Positions 21,871-34,520 of a stretch of 64,000 bases of DNA are shown one piece after another; position 1 is the stretch's first letter; each line of letters starts with the position of its first letter. Below the pieces are notes generated by a model. The model worked only from the letters and a program-made list of their open reading frames with translations, searched no databases and was not told where the DNA came from. Source of the DNA: Gari tellinella (taxonomy: Eukaryota > Mollusca > Bivalvia > Cardiida > Psammobiidae); contig OV277870.1 of NCBI GenBank assembly GCA_922989275.2, forward strand, positions 31,648,242 to 31,712,241, read 5' to 3'. Both the position numbers and the translations under genes were made by a program.

Positions 21871-24699
21871 TTGAAATTGTTACATGCTACTTTTTGTTCG
21901 ACTTTCCTGTTTAGCGCTGTTCCAACTGTTCTAATTGATACCAACTTTATTTTCAACATTATGATAGGATATATACTTAATCATTAGGGTGAGTCAGTGA
22001 GTTACAGTCGAGTCTCGATGGCGCGAGCTTGCTTGACTTGGAACCAACTTAGGCAGCTTAGAGATATCGAGGATCGACTGCAGTCAAGGATGTAGATTTG
22101 CATTCCTCTTATTTTGTTCTTTCCTCAAATCTTTACCTTCCTCTATGCACCTTATTATTTTCACATTTCACTTCTTCGACTTAATCTTTATTACGAACAT
22201 AACTGCTACACTTATATTCTTTAAACTTTTCCAGTTGTTAATTCTGTTAACAACATAAACCACTACCAATAATACAAATGCCCAATTTTAGGGGAGGGTC
22301 TTTACTAATGTTGCTAGAGCTTGTGGCCCAACCAATTTACTTATATTTATACTTTGTGGTGTTACATGTTTTGTAAATATATACAACTGTATTAAACTAT
22401 AAAATGAGCCATATGTAGACACAACTGTGGCAAAACGAGAGCAACGATAGTAAGTAAATGCATATTTTCTTCTTATTTAGTTCTTGTTCGGCATTTGACA
22501 GGTGATGTTTAAGAGTCATTATACGCATACTGTACACGCTATGTACATGGTTTGGAATAAAACACTTCAGAACTTTAAGGAAATTGATAAAATAAACATA
22601 AATTTTATAAAAATGTACTCTTATATCCCATATATTGTTCTGTAGCTGAAAGACCCAATCAAAATTGAAAAAATGTTAATCGAGCAAACTTTTTTTATAT
22701 CATCCAACTATCCATACTAAAATGTGAGCCACGTAGGTTGAATTTTGGCCTAGGTATGGTAAACATTCGATGGTCGGTTAATCATGTTTAGAATACTGGG
22801 TATTGATAAAAAATGTACTGGGTATTGTATATTGTCTGAATTTGATATACTGAGGATTGTATTAAGAACCAGGGGTGCGTTCATTAGCGCGGGCACCACG
22901 TGGCGTTTCGCGAAACTCTTGAGTTAGCGCTATTGAAAGATAGGTTTTCAGCAAGCGTTTTGTTAGATCGCCTGACGAGTTATTGAGGTGACTCGCTTGC
23001 GTAAGCTACCTAACAAAAATGGCGACCAGGGCCCGATTCGGGATTACAAACGACTAAGGGTACTGTATAAGACAGTAGTATCTATGGTCTTCATCGCGAA
23101 AACGTGAAAAATACCGATATCTATTCAAAATCTATAGTTATAGTAATGAATGATCATCGTATGTACCACAACTAGCGTAATTACATAATTAGTTCCACAA
23201 TTATAAGTAACTAACGAAACAAAAATCAAGGAAGTGACCGTAGCTCAATAGGTAGCGAACTAACTCTCAAAAAACAGGAAACACGGTGACATATCATTAA
23301 CGCTTTCTGTGAGTACTCTTTGATGACTGCAGTATTTAAGAAGATTTTTATTTAACATATCGAGTGGTTGCTATGACAACAGCACCGCATTCGGTTTGTA
23401 GTTTTTAGAGTTTACATTAGTGTGTTATTATATTATAGCAATAAGATGGTTTTACAGTAGAGAATGTCATACACATGACGCATATGTTTACCGATTCACC
23501 ATCTGACACAGAACCCATTACATGTATATTATTATGGGGAAATGACAGCTAACGTGATTGGTTAACAATTTATATGGCGTTTATGGACTGTAAGTATAAC
23601 GCTGGAAATCAAGCATTCTTGAATGGTAGAAATTGTAGTCAAATTTACATGACCATAAATTGCAGTATGGTCCGTGGCCACGATACACGCTAACAGATAC
23701 CGTGTCCGTAATTTATGTCGAAGCTTGATACTTCAATGTGAGATGCAGCTGGATTATGGCGTCATCAATCGTTGATGATTGATCATTGGTGTTGAAGTAC
23801 ATGTAGTGATAATGGTGTAGGCTGGTTTCGGTCCCTGTAACTGTATTATTACCGGTAGTTGTCCTTAACATCTTCATTGCCATGACGGCATCTGCTTGAA
23901 TCATTTCTTGTCTGATTGTATTTCTCAATTGCATAGGGTAACTAAGTTTAAACAGTATTTCTTTTAAATAAGATACAGTCAGAGCTGACAATATACACAG
24001 TTTAGGATTATAAAACAACATTTGGCTCAAAACTTATATTAACGCTTCTCCCTTTTAGTGGGTAACTTGATTAGAAATATCGTAATGAATGTCAAACACC
24101 TTGGTCCTGATCAAACGCCTCATTACAAACTGTTCGCAAATAGCTATTGTACCCGGGTAAGGCGGTAAGGGGTTTGGTTTTATTCATACATATATACGTA
24201 GCTTGTCCTTGCTGCGACACAGTTATAGGTGATATAGCACCGGTGTGTCTATACTCGCATGTGTATGAATGTATTGGTGTCACTTTTTGGTGGAGTCTTA
24301 CCACTCAGTTCGGGTAGTGGATGTATTCTTTCTTTCTCTAAATGGGTTTTGTAGCAAGTAAATTACACAACGTCAGGCCAATGCGTTCGAGAATTATTGC
24401 ATTAGTCAGTCAAAGACGAGGAAATTACACATACCGATTTAAATCCATCTCAATTCTTTTTTTAAAAATTAGCAAACAATACCGATTTGCAACTTTTACT
24501 TTTAACCGCTACTTTATTCAAGCGTTAACAGTGCATTTATAATTACATGAATTTGATTAAAAAAGAAGGCATCGTGTAAAACAAATTCTTACAAACAGTT
24601 TGATACCACATTTGCCTATATTTCTGTATAAAAAGATGGAAATTTTAATTCCTAAACAAATGCACAGTTTCTTTTTCGTGTCAGTATAGAATAACATTT
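21871..24699. other. Gene-less stretch with weak repeat traces
   Basis: No supported gene. Traces: a small inverted repeat at 22005-22085 (CAGTCGAGTCTCGATG against CAGTCGATCCTCGATA, pogo-like ends); a possible tRNA-type A box TAGCTCAATAGGTAG at 23240-23255 without a convincing B box; half of a palindrome-family copy at about 24104-24136; a decayed dispersed repeat at 24215-24310. Confidence 0.4.
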
Positions 24700-25340
24700 C
24701 TTGACATACTACCTTCCAGCTATCAATCTCTAACCCCTACCCTATCCTACTCAGGGTACGCACTCTTTATAGGGGGTCCGTGGGCGTGCTCACACTGGAA
24801 AATCTTATTCCTAGATGGTCTCTGGTGCGTTCTGATGGCGTTTCCAGCATTCTAAACAGATATAAAACCAACATAAATCTATGTAAATTGTTCGACTCCA
24901 AATGCCCAAAGTATCTTATCTAGGATAACATTTTGCCGTCCATCTATTAATCTCTAACCCCTGCCCTACTTACTCCTATATGCATTCTTACAAGTGGGGT
25001 CCGGGGGCATGCCCCCTCCCCCCCCCCCCACCCCCGGTAAAAATGTATTCCTAGATGATCTCTGTTGCGTTCTGAGGGAGTTTTGCGCATTTAAAAAAAG
25101 GTAAGATGCTAATATAAATCTAATATAATTCAACTAAGAAACAACATAAATTGGTAATACTAAAGGATATATTTTTATATTGTCCTCCGGCTATTAGCAT
25201 AAAACCCTACTCGTACCGTTCCGATCAATGATGGGGTCAGGGGCATGCTCCCCCTGAATTTTTTTTTTCATTTCTAGATGGACTCTGGTGCGTTTTGCAC
25301 ATTCAAACAGGTAATTTATACTAACGTTTATTTATGTAAA
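24700..25340 (+). repeat. Three diverged tandem units (~230 bp)
   Basis: Units begin near 24700, 24935 and 25180. Each has TCTAACCCCT- or CTACTC-like text, then GGGGTCCG or a variant, then GGGCATGC, then CCTAGATG followed by TCTCTGGTGCGTTCTGA. A poly(C) run lies at about 25016-25036. Confidence 0.65.
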
Positions 25341-25777
25341 ATTCCGAAACTAATATATGTTTATTGGCAAAATCCCTTTCCCCTTTGTTCCTACGGGCCT
25401 GCAGGTTTTGTCATGACACGGCTCATATATAGATCAGACTAGTAGCTAACCCATTTGGAGTGGTGATGGTTATAATTGGTGGCATGCTTTTGATTTCTTT
25501 CCCGTCACTGCTATAATAGATAGTTTGCTATTATTTCCTGCATTTAAATCTTATACGTTTAAAACAAGGTTCACCTTACTATATGAATGCGAAAACGCCA
25601 CTATTTACAAGGACCCAAACTGTATTTAATTCATTTACACACGAAGCCTCAAATTGGAAAGGTCAGGTTCTATCACAGTCTAGTAGTCCTTTTTCCGATT
25701 CGACCATGTTCAGAGGGCTCTTGTAGGATCCTTATATATTTATTCATTTTTATGTGTGTGACGAGCAGTGTTGAGAT

Positions 25778-25829
25778 AAATCAGACGCCTGGCTACCCGG
25801 TATATTATCTGGCTCCAGACTGCTTGCAA
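25778..25829. repeat. Palindrome-family copy (decayed core)
   Basis: AATCAGACGCCTGG at the left, then GGCTCCAGACTGCTTGCAA at the right. Confidence 0.5.
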
Positions 25830-26202
25830 TGGAAATGACAGTGTTATAGCGTGAACGCGTTTATCGGGAAAGAACAGCGTCTTGTCCTCTGTCCAAGCAA
25901 TACAAGCTGTAAGACAGGTATTGATCTTTACATGTACCAGCATCTCTTTGCTTCCCTGTTTATCCTTCAACACCTACTCTGTGGGATACTCAATGTGTGG
26001 CTATTCCGTGTCAAACCAAAGACAATTAAATGTTCACATACAGAAAACGATAAAACAAGAATGCGTGGTTCTATTAATGTGTTAACTGAAAGTGTGCAAT
26101 CTTGCGATGTTTGAAGGATAACTTTGTTGGTATGTTGATTTGCAAAACAAATGTGTGCTTGACCGTTTTGACTTTCTTTCGACTGTTTTTGCAAGTATTT
26201 TG

Positions 26203-26256
26203 ACCAGATCAGAATCCGAGTAACTCGACGTCTGATTAGGATTGAATTTGTTTGAA
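26203..26256. repeat. Palindrome-family copy
   Basis: CCAGATCAGAATCCGAGT, then ACTCGACGTCTGATTAGG, ending with AATTTGTTTG. Confidence 0.5.
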
Positions 26257-26601
26257 ACGTATATAAAGCCTTGATAGGCAGAGTGATGTCTATATAAATA
26301 TAGTAACTGTTATCATGACAGTGAAAATGATATAATATACATTTCGCCTGCAGATCGAGAAAACTATTATGGCATTGGCAAACAGTTAACATCAAACCAC
26401 AAATACATTCACTTTATAGCTGTAAATAGTATGCAATGATGATGGTATTTGTGTTTACATGTTTCTGTAAAACTAAAAATTGTATTTTAAGGTTGATCAC
26501 TCCTAATGAGATCGGGTCCAATGTGATCAATACCAGTAATCTACGGACACCTTATCGTTAAATTTACTCATTCACTTCGAATTGCGTAATCGTCTTTATT
26601 T

Positions 26602-26668
26602 GCAAACAATTTAGACTCAGATCAGGCGACATGTCACGCGGCATTTGGTCTGGATCCAGACTGTTTGA
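26602..26668. repeat. Palindrome-family copy
   Basis: GCAAACAATTTAGACTCAGATC, core with GTCACGCGGC, then TCTGGATCCAGACTGTTTG. The outer arms and middle stems pair well. Confidence 0.7.
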
Positions 26669-26879
26669 CACTCGTTTCAATATGTCAATATTAGTCTGCA
26701 TCTCAAATCAACGAATATGGCAAAATCAACTAAGGCGACAAATATTTTAGCATTCTATAATATGGAGATGGAGGGTTTTAAATAAATCGTGTTTATGTAT
26801 ATTAACGTTTGATTGGGGTATACTGTTTTGCGCCTGTTTATTTGTTGATACTACACCATTCCGTTAGGACAGTAATATA

Positions 26880-27890
26880 CGAGGGTTGTTACTTAAGTTC
26901 GTAGACTTTTGTTCTTATTTTTCTATGTAAACAATTATGTGGTATCTAAAGGTACATAATTGATATATAACGTCTTGTTGTTCCGTAGATACTTTAATTT
27001 TACAAAATGAGTATTTGCAAGTATTAATATATTGTCTCCATAGCAACGCATGTAACGCTTCCCGGGGCACGCCATTTTCATACTTTGTTTCTTATTGAAA
27101 TCATTCCGATACGTGTGTCATTTGACGTTAAAATTCAGTGTAAAAGCGTATGACACAAAAACGACGTTATGACGTAATGCCCTTGAAATTTGAAAATAAT
27201 ACAAAGTTGCATCTAGTTTCTACACGACTTTAACCTATCGCCGTAAGCATTTTATTTAACGAAAATGACGTTAACAGATGACGTCGAAACAAGAGTGTTG
27301 ATAAAAGTGTGTGTGTTTAATTAGGGAAATCACCTACAGAGACTTTGAATTTGATTCGGAAAACTAACATGAAATTAACTTGTTGCCTGGCACTTGTTTT
27401 AAAATGGTATGAACGCTTTAAAAAAGGACGAACTTCAATGAAAGAGAACGAACGAAGCGGGCGTTTTGGAACTTTAAGGCAAACATTCATTAAATTTGAC
27501 TAAGTGAAAGAATTTGTGAACAGATCAAAGAATAGTACGTCAGCCTAACATGAACAGGGGTATATAGACACATATGGCACATAGATAAAGCATCATGAGA
27601 AATGTATTCAACTCGCTGGAAGTTACTTGGAAAAATGTTAAACCTCTAATTTGTTGTAAATAACACTTGACGTCATTTTGACGTCGCTTTATTGCCCGAC
27701 CGTGCCCCGGTCCTGCTTATGTGCCTTTCTTTCAATCCCTATAATTTTACCATGGATTTATGTACTGATTTGAAATTTTGTCTTATAATTAAAAAAAGAA
27801 CAACGTATCCAGTGGTGCTTGTTGTTTTTTTCAGCTACGATAACTAAAGTTCTCGTGAAAAAAGTCTACGAACTTAAATAACAACCCTCG
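26880..27890 (+). mobile_element. Decayed Tc1/mariner element with both TIRs and TA duplication
   Basis: Left CGAGGGTTGTTACTTAAG and reverse complement of the right end CGAGGGTTGTTATTTAAG start TIRs of about 30 bp. TA flanks both ends (26878-26879 and 27891-27892). At about 27399-27470 the translation reads LKWYERFKKGRTSMKENERS, the linker between the two helix-turn-helix motifs of mariner transposases. The rest of the ~1 kb transposase frame is decayed or deleted. Length is 1,011 bp against about 1.3 kb for full mariners. Inactive. Confidence 0.85.
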
Positions 27891-27892
27891 TA

Positions 27893-29578
27893 CAATCAGT
27901 TCATGTGTGTTTGGGGGAACATTTTAAACTATTGGCCCGATGTATCAGGGAAGACTTTCGAACTGTTGCCTGAGACCGACAGGCCGAGGGCAACAGTTGG
28001 AAATGTCTTTACTGACAACGACGGACAATAGTTTTGACAGTTCTCCTCACACATTAAAAAACTGTTTTATTACCTAATTAAAAATATATCTAGATTTTCG
28101 AAAAGAATTTATCTGAGCCAAAAATACAAATGAAATAAAAAAATGTTAGTCATTTTGAATTTTTGACACACGTCTGATGAAAGACCAGCATCTTCTTTTA
28201 GGCGCTTGCATGTTTACAATGTACGTCTGTACATTATTTAATGTTCCGGTCCGTTTGTTTTTCGCTGTAAAGGATGGCGTTTAAACTTATGGTATAATAC
28301 GAACTCGTCTCATGCATAAAAGTAATAAGATAAATAATAAAAAACATGAAATAAAGTACTAAACCTTCACAAGACACCAAACCATGACAAATATTCAATA
28401 CTGTTTCATTAATTTCCAATATGGCAAACCCGGTAACCGGAAAACTTCTAGATGACCCTGGTTTTAAAACTTCTTCGTATCTTTTCGCGAATGAAACAGT
28501 TCCTGTTAAAACTAACCGGATTAGGAAACGTCAGATGAACACAGCACATCAGTCATTAATAACGAATTACAAGTTATATATAGCAGTAGGTAATAAAGCC
28601 TGATGTAATGACGATAAATTATGACTGTTAATTACACTGTTAGTGGAATGCTAACACAATTGGGCAACAGTAGTAAAGCTTCTCTTTAACGATCACCAAA
28701 TTGTGTCAACTATTAGGTGCAATGACAGATGATTGCTTAAAGCAAGGTTAGAAACTTTCTGTTATTATTTTCACCTTACTTTAAGCTGTCACCTGTCTTT
28801 TGAACAATCAATAAGCATCATTTTAATAGTTTTATTTATGCTTTTCGGTGGATTACCGGAAAATAGCAGTGGATAATCACTTGGTAATCCACTGCAGTGG
28901 AGTATCACCAATCGCCGTTTTCCCCGTAGGGCTCCCCAAAAATCGTAGTCAATCGTGTCTTATCGTTAAATTCCGGCAGTCCGATTTGTCGCGAACCACT
29001 CTACGGAAGAACACGAATCCAAAATCGGGAGCAACGACGTAATTCGGATGACGTCAAATCAATAAATAAGTGACGTCATCGTACGGGAAACTGTTTCGTT
29101 ACTGTGTTCGATGTAAACTTGGGGCTCAACACGGGGTAAATCATGTACTTTCGCTTTCACAATTGTCGAACAATTTCGTTTAAAAAGTGGCTTAAAAGCA
29201 TAGATAAATAGAATAATTGTATTTTTTCAGTATAAGATCGAATTTAATCGATGTTCATTCAATGGATTAAATTTCTATCTTATACTGAAGAATTTTTTTT
29301 ATCCTCTATGGAATAGAGAGCTTTTACTGTACGTGATTCTTTCACATTAAACGCGCTGGTGCTATACAAGCATGTTCATTGCAAACATGTCACATAACCT
29401 GATCCCAAGTCGGGTTATTCATTGACCCGCGAAACTTTAAAGAACAATATCAGTTAGAAGTGGAGTTAAGTCAATGTTTTCCGATTAAAAGTATTTTTTA
29501 CAATGACAAAACGTGCATATCTCGATCTGGGGCCTTCTGGTCTAGATCTTTCTTGTTTGCAAATAATGTGTACTCTTC
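27893..29578. other. Gene-less stretch
   Basis: No supported gene. A perfect-looking hairpin at 29227-29289 (TTCAGTATAAGATCGAATTT against the reverse complement of ATTTCTATCTTATACTGAA) is described separately. A self-complementary GGATTACC / GGTAATCC pair lies at 28850-28890. Confidence 0.4.
29227..29289. repeat. Stand-alone hairpin, ~24 bp arms
   Basis: Arms TTCAGTATAAGAT(C)GAATTTAAT and ATTAAATTTCTATCTTATACTGAA pair with one mismatch around a ~15 nt loop. It could be a tiny MITE or an expressed hairpin; the sequence alone does not decide. Confidence 0.65.
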
Positions 29579-31074
29579 TTAAGGGTGTATCAAACCCATA
29601 AGCGATTTTTTCAAAGTATTTAACTTTTTTTCTATCATTGTTTTTTTTTGGAAGAGCTGTTTATGATGAATGAAAAAAATTGAAAAAATATATATATGGA
29701 GGTGTCCTTATTTTTGAGCTACAGCGATTTGAAAATGTATGTCAAAAGACAAGGTTCACGAAGCCTCCGATTTGGCCCCGTAAAAAAAATAATTTCAAAA
29801 AAGCTTTTTATCTTTATTTTCTGTTTATTTGTCAATATCAGATACTAATACTCCATAATATACACACACACGACCCAAAGTCATGTTTTGACAATATTAT
29901 AGTTTCTTGTAAATGAACCGAGAGGCCAAAAATGACAAAAAAGCAGATTTTTGGTGCAATTCTAGGTATAAATCCTAAAAGTAAATTATGAAGGCACGCG
30001 TGCGACACTTCAAAATTTGGATATGTTACTTACATATTTATTGTGTACTTAAAATATCTTTGTGTCGCATTAGTGCCTTCATTGTTTATTTCTATGATTT
30101 ATACCCTGAATTGTACCAAAAATCTGCCTTTTTTGGCCTCGTGGTCCATTTACAAGAAACTATAAAGTTGTCAAACCTTGAATTTGGGTTGAGCTTTGTG
30201 TATAATATGAAGTATTAATATCTGAAATTGACAAATAAAGAGAAAATATAGCTAAAACATAAATTGGAGAAAAAAAAAGATTGTTACAGGGCCAAAACGG
30301 AGGCTTCGTGAACCTTTTAAAAAAATTACCCATTCTGAGTACAAGCTTCAGTAAAATCTATTTCAAAACAAAATAAACATGGTAATTTGGGTTTTCTTTA
30401 TTTATTTCATGTCCATGGTGGTATTTTTTACATATATAAACCAAATTTAGACAAAGCAGGCACCAGGTTTGAACAATATGGATCCTTGAATATCAAAAAT
30501 ATGCTTTTTATATTTCATGATGATATAAAAAAAAAAGTAAAGAAGTTCGAAAATGAAATAGTTTTAGTATTAAACTTTTTCTTATATTCTACCAGATGAA
30601 AGCCCATGCTAAGGCAGTTCAAAATATGAAAATAAATTGAAAGGTCAGTGTTGAAAATTTTGAGTTATTGAAGTAAAAAGAGTTATCTCCCTTTACAAAA
30701 TTTACAAAAAAGTACCATATCGATGATTTTTAGAGCTTTATAAATTTCACATTTGGTGCCTGTTCTCTCTTAAATTAGTTTTTGTATGAAGAAATACTAC
30801 CATAGACAGGAAATAAATAACACAAAACCAAATTATCGTATTTGTTTTTCATTTGATATGGATTTTATTGAAGCGGGCTGTTTGAAAATTACAAAATAAG
30901 AAAGAGTGGGTGGGGTAAATTTTACATGGCCGTAGAGCCAACAGTTGTTCACCAAAATGTACAATTTTTCAATTATTTTATTCATCTTAAATAGCTATTC
31001 AATACAAAACCATCATAGAGTGTTTTCTAATACTTTGAAAATTTCCCAAATTCATGACTTTCATACACCCTTAA
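29579..31074. mobile_element. Long foldback element at TTAA, copy A
   Basis: Begins TTAAGGGTGTATCAAA and ends ATACACCCTTAA. The terminal arms align over about 45 bp, and weaker inverted similarity continues inward for several hundred bases; for example the CTGAAGCTTGTACT region near 30345 pairs with the TATTGAAGCGGGC region near 30873. TTAA at both edges is the target of piggyBac and Kolobok-type elements; which one is not decidable here. No protein is encoded. A second element interrupts it at 29751-30316. Copy B is at 62372-63319 in the opposite orientation. Confidence 0.75.
29751..30316. mobile_element. Second foldback element nested in copy A
   Basis: Ends AAGGTTCACGAAGCCTCCG and its inverted copy CGGAGGCTTCGTGAACCTT. 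Inverted similarity runs through almost the entire 566 bp: GAGGCCAAAAATGAC near 29922 pairs with TTTTTTGGCCTCG near 30130, and GAAGGCAC near 29990 pairs with GTGCCTTC near 30073. Copy B of the host element lacks it, which fixes the insertion point. An RNA copy would fold into a ~280 bp imperfect hairpin. Confidence 0.8.
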
Positions 31075-31189
31075 CAGGAACATCTGTTGTAAAGAACGCT
31101 TATAATTGTCACTCTAGTTTAAATGGTTAAAGAGAGCGGCAACCAATTTTAGCATAAAACCTTATGCATTTATTGTGATAATAATTTAC

Positions 31190-31710
31190 AGTAAAACCTG
31201 TCCTAGCGGTCACCTGGTATAAGCGATCACCTGGCGTTAACGGCCAGTTAGATCTTCCCCCCCCCCCCCCCCCAATTGAATTCATTCTATATTGCCCCTT
31301 GACTAAGCGGTCACCTGTATAACGCAGCCAGCGGCCAGTAAAATTCATCCCAAACACTGTTTCTACATTTCTACATTTAATTGTATTAAACGGCCAAGTT
31401 AGGCCGTGAGCCAGGCACCTGAAATTTGAGGTACGGGTACCAATCGGGTGAATAAGGTTCACTATGATTTTCAGAAAGCCCAAACTCTCTGCTTTTAGGA
31501 AATGTATGATAGCAGTAAATTCATGGCAGCTTTGTTGGCTTTTGAGGCATTTTTGTTACCCCACCCACCGAGTTAACGTTGTAAAAGGATCATTGTTGTC
31601 ACAATCGTACTTTTTGTACTGCATGCATTTTTATTGGTGCCTAACATCAAAACGGGTATTGAAACATGCCATTAAATGTTATTGACATTATTAAAGGTTT
31701 TAACTTTGGT
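31190..31710. repeat. Repeat block with a single 171-bp-family unit
   Basis: 31190-31330 carries AGCGGTCACCTG-type text repeated three times and a poly(C) run (31257-31273). From about 31420 the sequence is the reverse complement of 36250-36420: ACCAATCGGGTGAATAAGG, TTCACTATGATTTTC, GGCAGCTTTGTTG, TTGTTACCCCACCCACC. One copy of the tandem unit follows, ending near 31710. Confidence 0.6.
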
Positions 31711-31879
31711 AAAAACCAAAATTCCATCATCTTTTTTGACGAAAAAATCACCTTTTTATGCCTTTAGACAAATGTCTTTTGATATGGATGGCATATAGTG
31801 ATCCTACTGGCGGTGCGTACGAGTTAAACATATTTTACCGATTCTTGTAGCAATAACACGGTGTAATAAAATGTTTTGG

Positions 31880-32640
31880 TACTTAAACAGTTGTTGGTTA
31901 GGGTAATTCCAAATCCAACCATATCATCCAACCTCAGTTTGACATTGACCTTGACCGAATTTTGTCTACGAATATGTTATTAGGGTTGTTTATTGGTTAA
32001 CTAGATTTTACTGTTTCGTCTAGCATCAATACCGCATATAAGAATGATTTGATACTTGCTGCTTTTGATCATTGCCAATTCACCCATATCACCTAACCTC
32101 AGTTTTGACCTTGACCTTCACCGAATTTTGAACTAAACTATGTTATAAGGGCTGTTTTATTGGTTAACTAGATTTTACGGCATCGTCTAGCATTATTACC
32201 GCTTACTGGAATGCTATGAAAATTTCACAGTTATGGCTTAGAATCATTCTCAGTTCACCCATATCACCCAACCTCCATTTTGACCTTGCCCGTGACTGAA
32301 TTCGGACTTAGAATATGTTATAAGGGATGTTTATTGGTTAACTAGATTTTACCGTTTCATCTAGCATTAACAACTTTTATTAGAATGCTTTGAGACTTGC
32401 ACAATTGTTACATTCCATAATTCCCAATCAACGAGTATCAACAAAACTTAATTTGGCATTGACCTTGACCTTATTGTGGACTAAGAATATGTTTTATGTG
32501 CTATGTCAAGGTTAAATAGATTTTATCTTTTCGTCTAGCACCGCTTACTCAAATACTTGGATACATATACAGTTGTCGCCTTTTACCATTCACAATCTAT
32601 CCATATCACCCAACCTTGTGTTTACCTTGATAATACCACA
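31880..32640 (+). repeat. About four tandem units of ~170 bp with TGACCTTGACC motifs
   Basis: GGTTAACTAGATTTTAC recurs near 31996, 32165, 32337 and, altered, 32512. Each unit also has CCATATCACCCAACCTC, then GACCTTGACC, then GAATATGTTATAAGGG. It may be the core of another pearl-type element; no terminal structures were found. Confidence 0.65.
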
Positions 32641-33514
32641 GAGATCACTGTCAATGAGGACTCACAAACTCGCATTGGGACCATACACTTCCGCTTGAAC
32701 ACTTGTGCCACCAAGCGTTACTATATAACAGTGCATCTATCAGCCAATTTAGAGACATTCTTGAAGATACGAAACACGAGAACTCTCACACACAGCTGAA
32801 AAGGTCACAAATGCAGAAATACGAGGAAAACGTTACTAAAGTAACATATCTAATAAGAGGCTGGTTCAACCCATTTGAAATAAATCAAGATCTAATTAGC
32901 ATATCCACCGTTAATGCTGTACCTTGAGACATCGCAAAAGACCTTCTGAGTGCGCAATCAATTGGTCAATGCTCGTATGCACAATTTAAAGGAGAACAAC
33001 CATGATGGAATGAAGAGCAGCAAAGTTTAGACCTCAAGCAGCATGAAAGTGAAATCCAGTGGAAGACTGGCAGTTCTTATAGCTGATAATGCTTTTGTTC
33101 GGTCGCATCACAGTTATGGCACACACACGCAATCTCCAGATAAATTTCATTATTTTACATATTGCTCTTTGGCAATAGTCTTTCGCAACATTAAATGGTT
33201 TGCTAAGAAATCCAACAATGCTGCATTAGCATTGAGCTAACAGAAAACGCTTGACTTAGCTGAAGGTGTCCCGAAAAAGTCTGTCTCTGTGATTGACGGA
33301 ATGAACCTCGTATAGAGAGTCAAAAGATACCAATGCATTTTTGTGGCTGCGCAAGCACTATTCTATCGATGGTACTCGAGGCGGCAGTGACAGTGATAGA
33401 ATAGATGTATACAGGGGAGACGCTTCTTTAGCAATACGGTCAATAATAATATTCTTATAGCATTCCTGGTGCATCAATGGATGAAAACTGAGCACAGTCA
33501 AAGGTTACAGAGGA

Positions 33515-33792
33515 TTTGATTTGATTTTTTTTATTTACGTCGCTTTCAACAGTATTTCAGTCATATCGCGACGTCCAGCTAATTATAGGTGGAGGAAGAC
33601 CCCAGAAGTCCTTTATGCACTGTTTCAGGCACAAATCGACAACTGGGTAGAACCATCGACCTTCCGTAAGCCAGCTGGAAGTCTTCCCCACATGAGAAAT
33701 CCGAACGACCCTACTGGGATTTGAACTCACAGCGGTGAGGAGCTTAGTGATGTAAGTCACAGTGACTATACCAATAAGCCACGGAGACCCCT
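33515..33792 (-). mobile_element. tRNA-derived SINE with perfect 13 bp target duplication
   Basis: Direct repeats AGGTTACAGAGGA at 33502-33514 and 33793-33805 bound the insertion exactly. On the minus strand it opens with an A-box-like TGGCTTATTGGTATAG and a B-box-like GAGTTCAAATCCC, then a body with GGAAGACTTCCAGC, GGTCGATGGTTCTACCCAG, TCTTCCTCCACC and TTAGCTGGACGTCGCGATATG, and ends in an AATC-rich tail. The same body recurs at 50855-51060. Structure (tRNA head, conserved body, short simple tail) is that of bivalve tRNA SINEs. I cannot name the family. Confidence 0.85.
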
Positions 33793-34295
33793 AGGTTACA
33801 GAGGAAAATATCGCACCTTACGTTGAAATCAAATGCTTCAAAATAAAATACAATGGATGCGAAGAGGTACAGGGTCTTTGAAGCAGCCAAGAAGAAGCAA
33901 ATGAACGTATTTAAGAAATGCTGGACAAAGACACGCACAAGTTATATATGATATCCTGAAAATTGAGGACGCGATTGACACTGATGTTTGCAAGTCACTG
34001 AATTGAATGTATGTTTTAACATGTTGTGACACGGTCAGTGCATTTGCTGGTAAGAATAAAACATGCGCACTGAAATTGATGAATTGTAATGCTGAAGCTC
34101 AAAAATGTTCCCAGAATTTGAATAGGAAAGGGGTACCCCTCCTGATTTGATATACAGACTTGAGATGTAAACGTCAGCTCTATGCCCTGTAAGCGCCATC
34201 AGCAAAAGTGAATGATCAGCAGTACGGCTTATTATGTACCACATAGGGTAAGATAGAGCGCCACCAGCTACCTCATGCCTGGATGGATGGACAAA

Positions 34296-34520
34296 TTATT
34301 TTGGTTTACGGCACTGCGCCACAAAATGGGTCATAAAGCGCCAGTGAATGATGGGGAAATGATGAGACGCGATGATGACGATGACTTCGCGCAGATGATT
34401 TTGACTAATTTCGTCCTTTGCAAAACAGCAAATAAGATTAAAGTCAACTACCTGTCTTCCTTAATTTTAGTTCTTAGAAGAGGGGGTAATCTCGTTCTAA
34501 CAAAGAGAAACAATTCCGTA
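34296..34520 (+). repeat. Dispersed repeat (TTTACGGCACTGCG family), copy 2
   Basis: TTTACGGCACTGCGCCACAA, TGGGTCATAAAGCGCC, a GATGATGACGATGA block and TTAGTTCTTAGAAGAGGGG match 7168-7395. It is inserted in the decayed gene at 32560-34930. Confidence 0.55.

Noticed and set aside
30387..31685. Several 60-118 codon frames in the foldback and array region
   Set aside because: They fall in inverted-repeat and tandem-repeat DNA, occur on both strands, and have no domain-like content.
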